Virus record (IMG/VR): IMGVR_UViG_3300031772_000115
Coordinates: 1-37,764 of that record
DNA: 37,764 bases
Strand: one strand, 5' to 3'
From: a virus
The position numbers and the translations under genes were made by a program. How positions within the stretch are numbered: position 1 is the first letter of the stretch; every line of letters begins with the position of its first letter. The notes under the pieces were generated by a model that was not told the origin of the DNA, did no database searches, and was given only the letters and a program-made list of their open reading frames with translations. Shown here one piece after another: positions 33,085 to 37,764 of the stretch.

Positions 33085-35391
33085 ATGGCTACCAATGTCA
33101 CCGAACAACAATTACAAAAAACACTTGAAAAAGTTCTTGAGAATGCTGGCAAATTAAGTCGTGCCACTCAGTCTATTACTGAAGCGTTAAAGGACACGTC
33201 AGACAAATTCAAAAAAGGTCATTTAGAAAAAGCAGTAAAGAAAACTGCTGACGACATGGGAGTAGCCCTTTCTGGTGGTACAAAAGGGTTACAAAAATTC
33301 TTAATATCCTTAAACTCTCAAATCAAAGCATATGACGCAGTTACAAATTCTCTTGAAAAACTTGATTTTTCAAATGCAGAATCAATAAAAGCTTATAGAG
33401 ATTCCACAGCAGAATATCTCAAAGCAGCAAAAGATGCCGGACAACTTAAAACAATATTCGGAGCAAATTTACAACAACACGAAGCGTTAATTGAAAAATT
33501 CATTACTAATACTGCGAATGTAACAGAGGCAGACTTAGCAAGAATGGGAGCAGTTTTTCAAACATATACGCCAAAATTTCAAGCTTCAATTTCTTCGTCA
33601 ACTAACGCTCTGGATAAATTAAACAAAGAATTACAGAAAAATTCTGTCGGAGACGCGATTAGAGATTCAATTGAAAAACAAGGTGGTGTTGGGAAAGTTT
33701 TGACAGATGCAGCAAGTGGGCCAAATGGTATGATTAAATTTACCAATGCTCTCAAGGGGTTCTTTGCCAACCAATTAGTTAGTGGCATTCAAAAATTTAT
33801 AAGTCAAATGATTGACCAAGCCCGTGAATATCAAAAATATGGTGTTCAACCATATTACGCATCTTCTGCACGTTTGTTGTTACAAACAACAGATTTACAA
33901 AAAATAATGAATGAAAATAAAGACACCATATATGCAGTGAATGGTGGAGCTGAAGCATTCGCAGAGACATTAATTGGATTACAAACACAAACGATGGAAT
34001 TGGCTGGACAAGACCCAATCATGAGCGGAAAACTGGGCGCGGCGGCACAAACATTTACCACTCAATTAGCATCCAGCACATTAGGACTAACTGATCTAAA
34101 AAAGAGATCATCAGAATATTTAAGTGGAGTGAAAAATTTAACAAGAGCCACCGGTATGTCTGCGGAAGAAATTGTAAATTGGAATCAAACAATATTAGAA
34201 GATGGTGAAATTCGAGAAGGATTAGCAAAAGCAACCGCAGAAGAAAGACAAAATATTCTGAAGAATGTTAATGCACGAGTTGAAGAATTGAAAGCTATTG
34301 GATATACAACTGAGAAAGCTAAACAACTTTCTGTAGATTTCGAAAAATTAAGAAGAGCAGCCACACCAGTTCAAAGAATTCGGGGTGCTGCTCAGCTTGG
34401 AGTATTAGCTTCACAAGTAGGTATGAGTCCTGAAGATACTCGTAAATTAATGATTCTAACTAGAAAAAAACGTGATGCGGGAGAAGAAGCAGAATACGAA
34501 AAATTACAACAAGATTTGGGTAAAAGATATCAAGAAAAATTTAATCAATTAGATGCTGCATCAAATCCTTTTGCTGACGTTATGCAAAACTTATCTGGCA
34601 GAGTTGCAGAAGCGTTGCCCGGATTTAAGGCAGTTTTTGATTCAACAAGAGTTGAAGGAACCATTTCAGGCGGTAGAGAACGACAAGGAGACGCAGCAAA
34701 ACAAGGATTAGAAGTCGCAGGAGGGGTCGAAAAGGCAGTTCTAAAAGCAGGAGAAATAGCAGGATGGGTCGAAAAAATATTTAATTTTTTATCTGGGAAT
34801 GGTTTAGTTGGAGTAGTTGTAGGTCTCTTAGGTAGTATGTTAATGGGTGGATTTGGTGGTGTACTAAGTGGTATAGGTTCAATTATTGCCCTGATGAAAG
34901 GGGGTCTAGGTGGTGCTGGTGGCGGCGGTGGAATGACCGGAGCGTTAGGAAAAGCTGGAATTCTTGCGGCGACGGGTGTTGCAGCATACGAAGCTACTGG
35001 CATGATAATGAAAGAGACTGGACTTGATACTGCTTTAAGTAACAAAATTGCAGATTGGACATCAGAACCCGATCCAACCGCTACAACAACAATAGAACAA
35101 ATTAACGAACGACGTTTGAAACGAGGACAACCACCGTTAATAACGCCTCCTGGAGGTGCGCGACCAACTGCACCAGCTTCTGTCACAGAAACAACACCTA
35201 CAGCAGCCAGCGCTGATCCAATGCAATCGTTACTTAACCTAATGCATCAAGCAAAATCTGTGCAAGAACAAATAGCTTCGAACACTGCGGAGTTATTAAA
35301 GGCTTATGTTAATACAGAAGCAGTCAAAGCATTACTTGCACCTGGAATGCAACAAAAAGCATCAATGGAAGCAGCTAGGAAATTACAATAG
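33085..35391 (+). CDS. Tail tape-measure protein candidate
   Basis: 768 aa; T4 gp29 is 590 aa. Residues 1-550 are almost wholly helical and rich in Ala, Lys, Glu and Gln, with no metal or catalytic motifs. Residues about 567-613 are a Gly-rich hydrophobic stretch (VGVVVGLLGSMLMGGFGGVL, then SGIGSIIALMKGG) of the kind tape-measure proteins push into the cell membrane. The C-terminal 120 residues are Pro/Thr/Ala-rich and then helical. It is divergent from the gp26-like gene with its probable frameshift extension, the usual neighbour of a tape measure. A late-type CATAAATA lies upstream. If correct, the length would predict a tail somewhat longer than that of T4. Alternative: another large tail-interior protein. 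Confidence 0.65.
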   Translation: MATNVTEQQLQKTLEKVLENAGKLSRATQSITEALKDTSDKFKKGHLEKAVKKTADDMGVALSGGTKGLQKFLISLNSQIKAYDAVTNSLEKLDFSNAESIKAYRDSTAEYLKAAKDAGQLKTIFGANLQQHEALIEKFITNTANVTEADLARMGAVFQTYTPKFQASISSSTNALDKLNKELQKNSVGDAIRDSIEKQGGVGKVLTDAASGPNGMIKFTNALKGFFANQLVSGIQKFISQMIDQAREYQKYGVQPYYASSARLLLQTTDLQKIMNENKDTIYAVNGGAEAFAETLIGLQTQTMELAGQDPIMSGKLGAAAQTFTTQLASSTLGLTDLKKRSSEYLSGVKNLTRATGMSAEEIVNWNQTILEDGEIREGLAKATAEERQNILKNVNARVEELKAIGYTTEKAKQLSVDFEKLRRAATPVQRIRGAAQLGVLASQVGMSPEDTRKLMILTRKKRDAGEEAEYEKLQQDLGKRYQEKFNQLDAASNPFADVMQNLSGRVAEALPGFKAVFDSTRVEGTISGGRERQGDAAKQGLEVAGGVEKAVLKAGEIAGWVEKIFNFLSGNGLVGVVVGLLGSMLMGGFGGVLSGIGSIIALMKGGLGGAGGGGGMTGALGKAGILAATGVAAYEATGMIMKETGLDTALSNKIADWTSEPDPTATTTIEQINERRLKRGQPPLITPPGGARPTAPASVTETTPTAASADPMQSLLNLMHQAKSVQEQIASNTAELLKAYVNTEAVKALLAPGMQQKASMEAARKLQ

Positions 35392-35400
35392 CGAAACAAT

Positions 35401-37026
35401 TTAATTTTTCCAAACATAAACAGCATTTCCGCAATCCCATATACGATTGTATCCGTTTAATTGCATATTTTCCCATTCGGTTAGTTCTGGATCAAATATT
35501 GGCAAAAGCTTAAAAAGTTTATGTTTTTGAAATTTAATTCTCGATTCAAGATTTAAATCTTTTCCTTTTTTAAAATAAAAATAATTTGGATCAGAATTGT
35601 GTGTATGTGTATAACCTAATATTTTATACATATTTCCAGTTCCGTAGCGTAAATCACAATAAGATATAATTGATCGTGGTTTATATTTTTTAATAAAATA
35701 ACTGTGCAATTTACTGCTCGCTCCAACAACACTATTATTATATAAATTACAAAAACGTGTCATTTCATATTCACATTTTTTATCATATCTGGATTGTGCA
35801 AAAGACATAACAGAAACCAATTCATTTTTGTAAAATAACCCAAGATTAACAGTTGATCGTACATAGCCTTGAAGATGATTCTTATCCAAAAACTCTTTTA
35901 TTTTTTCTGAAGAGATCTCTTCAATTACACATTTTCGGGCATATATTTTATTATTTTTATTTAATAAATATAAAAGTTTAGATTTAATAATGTCTTGTTT
36001 TAAAATCCATTCATTTTGCCAAATCTGAATTAGATGGATTCCATTAGCATTACATTGTGTATATTTATTTAAATGATAATGTCTATCTTTACCTGATAAT
36101 TCTGAGTGCCAATATATCCCATGAACTTCTACAGCAAGATTAAGTTTTGGTATAAAAATATCTAACTCTTGTGGAGATATAACGTTGTAATTTCGTCTTA
36201 TTATTTCTAAATCAACATTGTTTTTCATAAATTCGTATATTTCATTTTCCAACATAGAAAACGAATAATATTTTACTTCAATAAAAAATTTTTGTAAATG
36301 TCTTACAACAGTTTTAAAATGAACGCCCAAACTTTCTGAAATTTCAAATACTTTCTTCTTTTCAACAATATGTTTTTGATACAACCAATCTTTGTCTTGT
36401 AATAGAGCAAAAACTTCTGTTGGAATATGACGTTGAGACTCATACAGGCCATCATCTTTAGTACAAATATTTTTTATTTTATTTTTTATTTCTTCTGATT
36501 CTGCAGGTGTTTTGGTACCAAATTTTTCAATGTTAGTTTTTACTCGTCGTGCTTTAACGGCAGCAACTTGAATAACATTTTCAACACCGTATCTTTCTAA
36601 ATTGGTGGTTTTTTGTTTTTGCTTATATTCCTGAGTTTGTATAGCAAAAGCCGCCCCATATCTTTCTATATTAGTTTCATTAGTTTTCTTAACAATAGAT
36701 TTTCTACCGACACCATATCTTTGAAGCTCAGTTTCTAGTTTTCGTTTTTTTAGATCTTTATCTTGCGTACTACAATATTGACTACAAAATTCTCGGTATT
36801 TTTGTTTTAATGTAGGCTGGGCGTCATCCCATTTAACAGGAACATCACAAACTTTACAGGTAGGTATTTTTTCAGTTTGGTTTATTAAATGAAAAAGTCT
36901 TTGTCGTGGAAAAGCAGGCTCTATTAAAAATAAAGTTTGTTCTTTTAAATAATTCGACAATGATGTTTTTGGTGATACTCTTTGACCACTATTATAAATT
37001 TCAATTAATTGTTCTAATGTATACAT
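35401..37026 (-). CDS. Free-standing homing endonuclease (zinc finger, YG repeats, HTH, Vsr-like nuclease)
   Basis: 541 aa from ATG 37024-37026 after GGGGAAAG. A longer reading from TTG 37050 has no ribosome site and is rejected. N-terminal C-x2-C (57-60) and C-x3-C (81-85) form a likely zinc finger. About four degenerate T-x-h-E-R-Y-G-x-x-N repeats follow (97-180), then one HTH (about 214-247). The nuclease (257-345) has ELDIFIP, LAVEVHGIYWHSE, YHLNK and WQNEW. A C-terminal domain (YGTGNMYKILGY) matches the end of the other homing endonuclease. The two proteins share nuclease and C-terminus but have different N-terminal DNA-binding parts. It sits 8 bp after the tape-measure stop and in front of the portal gene. 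Confidence 0.85.
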   Translation of the reverse strand: MYTLEQLIEIYNSGQRVSPKTSLSNYLKEQTLFLIEPAFPRQRLFHLINQTEKIPTCKVCDVPVKWDDAQPTLKQKYREFCSQYCSTQDKDLKKRKLETELQRYGVGRKSIVKKTNETNIERYGAAFAIQTQEYKQKQKTTNLERYGVENVIQVAAVKARRVKTNIEKFGTKTPAESEEIKNKIKNICTKDDGLYESQRHIPTEVFALLQDKDWLYQKHIVEKKKVFEISESLGVHFKTVVRHLQKFFIEVKYYSFSMLENEIYEFMKNNVDLEIIRRNYNVISPQELDIFIPKLNLAVEVHGIYWHSELSGKDRHYHLNKYTQCNANGIHLIQIWQNEWILKQDIIKSKLLYLLNKNNKIYARKCVIEEISSEKIKEFLDKNHLQGYVRSTVNLGLFYKNELVSVMSFAQSRYDKKCEYEMTRFCNLYNNSVVGASSKLHSYFIKKYKPRSIISYCDLRYGTGNMYKILGYTHTHNSDPNYFYFKKGKDLNLESRIKFQKHKLFKLLPIFDPELTEWENMQLNGYNRIWDCGNAVYVWKN

Positions 37027-37039
37027 GTTACACTTTCCC

Positions 37040-37047
37040 CATAAATA
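37040..37047 (+). promoter_or_regulatory. Candidate late promoter (CATAAATA)
   Basis: One mismatch from the late octamer, 41 bp before the portal ATG, just upstream of the homing gene's start on the other strand. Confidence 0.45.
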
Positions 37048-37088
37048 CAAGTAGTATATTCAACATTTAAGGAAATGTCAACTACAAT

Positions 37089-37764
37089 ATGGCAAAAATA
37101 CAAAGCTTCTTCAGAATAGTTACTCCAAAACCAGACACTGTTTTACAACAAGACAGTCAAGGAATTGATGGTTCATATGCCAGTTTCGGCAATTATTCGT
37201 GGTATCAACGTTTAGTGCAAGGAAGTGCAACTCGCCTCACTAGATATCGTGAATACGATATAATGGATACCGACGTTGAAGTCGCTCGTGCATTAGATAC
37301 CATAGCAGAAGAAATGACTGGGGTTAACAGAAAAACTGATCTATTTTTTGACATAGATTTACCTACAGAAGAAGGTCAAACTATTGATAATACAACCGTA
37401 ATGACTTTACGAATAGCTATACGTCATTGGTCTCGTATAAACAACTTATCAATCCGTTTATTCAAAATTGCAAGAAATGTCGTAAAATATGGAGATTGTT
37501 TCTTCAGAAAACACGGAGAAGACAAGCCTTGGGAATGGATTCCACCACCAAATATTTTAGCCGCTGTAGTAGATGCAATTGATGTAACCAAAATAGTTGG
37601 TTTTCAAATTCGTACCGACACCCGCCGTCCTCGTAGTTCTGGTGGGGCAGGAGGCCCAGGTCCATGGGGACCAGGACATTCAGTTGCACTAGGACAAGAA
37701 TATAATTCAGAATATGTTGCAGCCACAGATATTGCTAGATTCACACTAAACGATGACATGTCAG
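37089..37764 (+). CDS. gp20: Portal vertex protein, N-terminal part (gp20-like), cut by window end
   Basis: Open from ATG 37089 to the window end, 225 codons visible. Start MAKIQSFFRIVTPKPDTVLQ; the core reads QRLVQGSATRLTRYREYDIM, then DTDVEVARALDTIAEEMTG, which is the T4-type portal signature, followed by KIARNVVKYGDCFFRKHGED and PWEWIPPPNILAAVVD. T4 gp20 is 524 aa, so slightly under half is present. The portal forms the dodecameric ring through which DNA is packaged and ejected. AAGGA lies some 16 bases before the ATG, rather distant; a late-type octamer is upstream. Confidence 0.93.
   Translation, partial: MAKIQSFFRIVTPKPDTVLQQDSQGIDGSYASFGNYSWYQRLVQGSATRLTRYREYDIMDTDVEVARALDTIAEEMTGVNRKTDLFFDIDLPTEEGQTIDNTTVMTLRIAIRHWSRINNLSIRLFKIARNVVKYGDCFFRKHGEDKPWEWIPPPNILAAVVDAIDVTKIVGFQIRTDTRRPRSSGGAGGPGPWGPGHSVALGQEYNSEYVAATDIARFTLNDDMS

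Noticed and set aside
34545-35186. 213-codon minus-strand ORF opposite the tape-measure candidate
   Set aside because: Low-complexity Pro/Ile/Ser sequence mirroring Gly/Ala-rich codons of the plus strand; no ribosome site or neighbours to support it.
37027-37050. TTG start eight codons before the second homing endonuclease ATG
   Set aside because: No ribosome site at TTG, while GGGGAAAG precedes the ATG at 37026.
1-37764. tRNA genes, CRISPR arrays, integrase or insertion sequences
   Set aside because: No cloverleaf, regular spaced repeats, transposase or tyrosine/serine recombinase motif was seen while reading the gaps and translations.

Overview
The window is one continuous, AT-rich stretch of a large contractile-tailed bacteriophage with a T4-like (Tevenvirinae/cyanomyovirus-type) core. 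Recognisable T4-type functions are the DNA polymerase (gp43), a probable sliding clamp (gp45), the SbcCD-like recombination nuclease (gp46/gp47), RNase H/flap nuclease (rnh), late sigma factor (gp55), a DsbA-like late-transcription protein, baseplate proteins (gp53, a gp48/gp54-like tube protein, a gp26-like hub/chaperone protein), a PAAR spike tip, a tape-measure candidate and the start of the portal protein (gp20). Both window ends lie inside structural genes. I see no tRNA, rRNA, CRISPR, insertion sequence or integrase. The host cannot be named; Shine-Dalgarno sites and sigma70-like promoters only say it is a bacterium.

Layout. 3-7175 (+): large virion structural proteins, including one built of repeated beta modules. 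7183-9219 (-): a homing endonuclease inserted at the convergent end, beside a 110-bp duplication carrying the neighbouring gene's 3' end and its terminator. 9432-11624 (-): three virion genes, including a PAAR-peptidase M15 fusion. 11674-12120 (+): a membrane protein. 12123-18442 (-): replication block (RNase H, unknown 100-aa protein, clamp, zinc protein, polymerase, anchored transglycosylase, DsbA-like). 18557-22289 (-): baseplate genes. 22410-26311 (+): gp55, gp47, gp46. 26295-31861: mixed strands, with a Zn/OB-type protein, a RuvC-like nuclease, an acidic protein, a membrane protein, a nucleotidyltransferase-like protein and a DinG/XPD-like helicase. 31934-32967 (-): gp26-like gene with a probable -1 frameshift extension. 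33085-35391 (+): tape-measure candidate. 35401-37026 (-): second homing endonuclease. 37089 to the end (+): portal.

Expression logic. Sequences matching or one base off the T4 late promoter TATAAATA lie 20-45 bp upstream of most structural transcription units, while sigma70-type -35/-10 pairs with 16-17 bp spacing precede the gp55, DsbA-like, polymerase, 100-aa/RNase H, RuvC-like and helicase units. This fits host polymerase reading early/middle genes and gp55 plus clamp driving late genes, and all three T4-type late-transcription components seen here (gp55, clamp, DsbA-like) sit on sigma70-type units.

The most notable observations are: an unannotated 76-codon -1 extension of the gp26-like gene behind a run of seven U, resembling the G/GT tail chaperone frameshift; a baseplate protein carrying a degenerate transglycosylase domain related to the separate anchored transglycosylase nearby; a homing endonuclease with seven tandem helix-turn-helix units; and a gp46 whose coiled-coil arms each contain an internal duplication.
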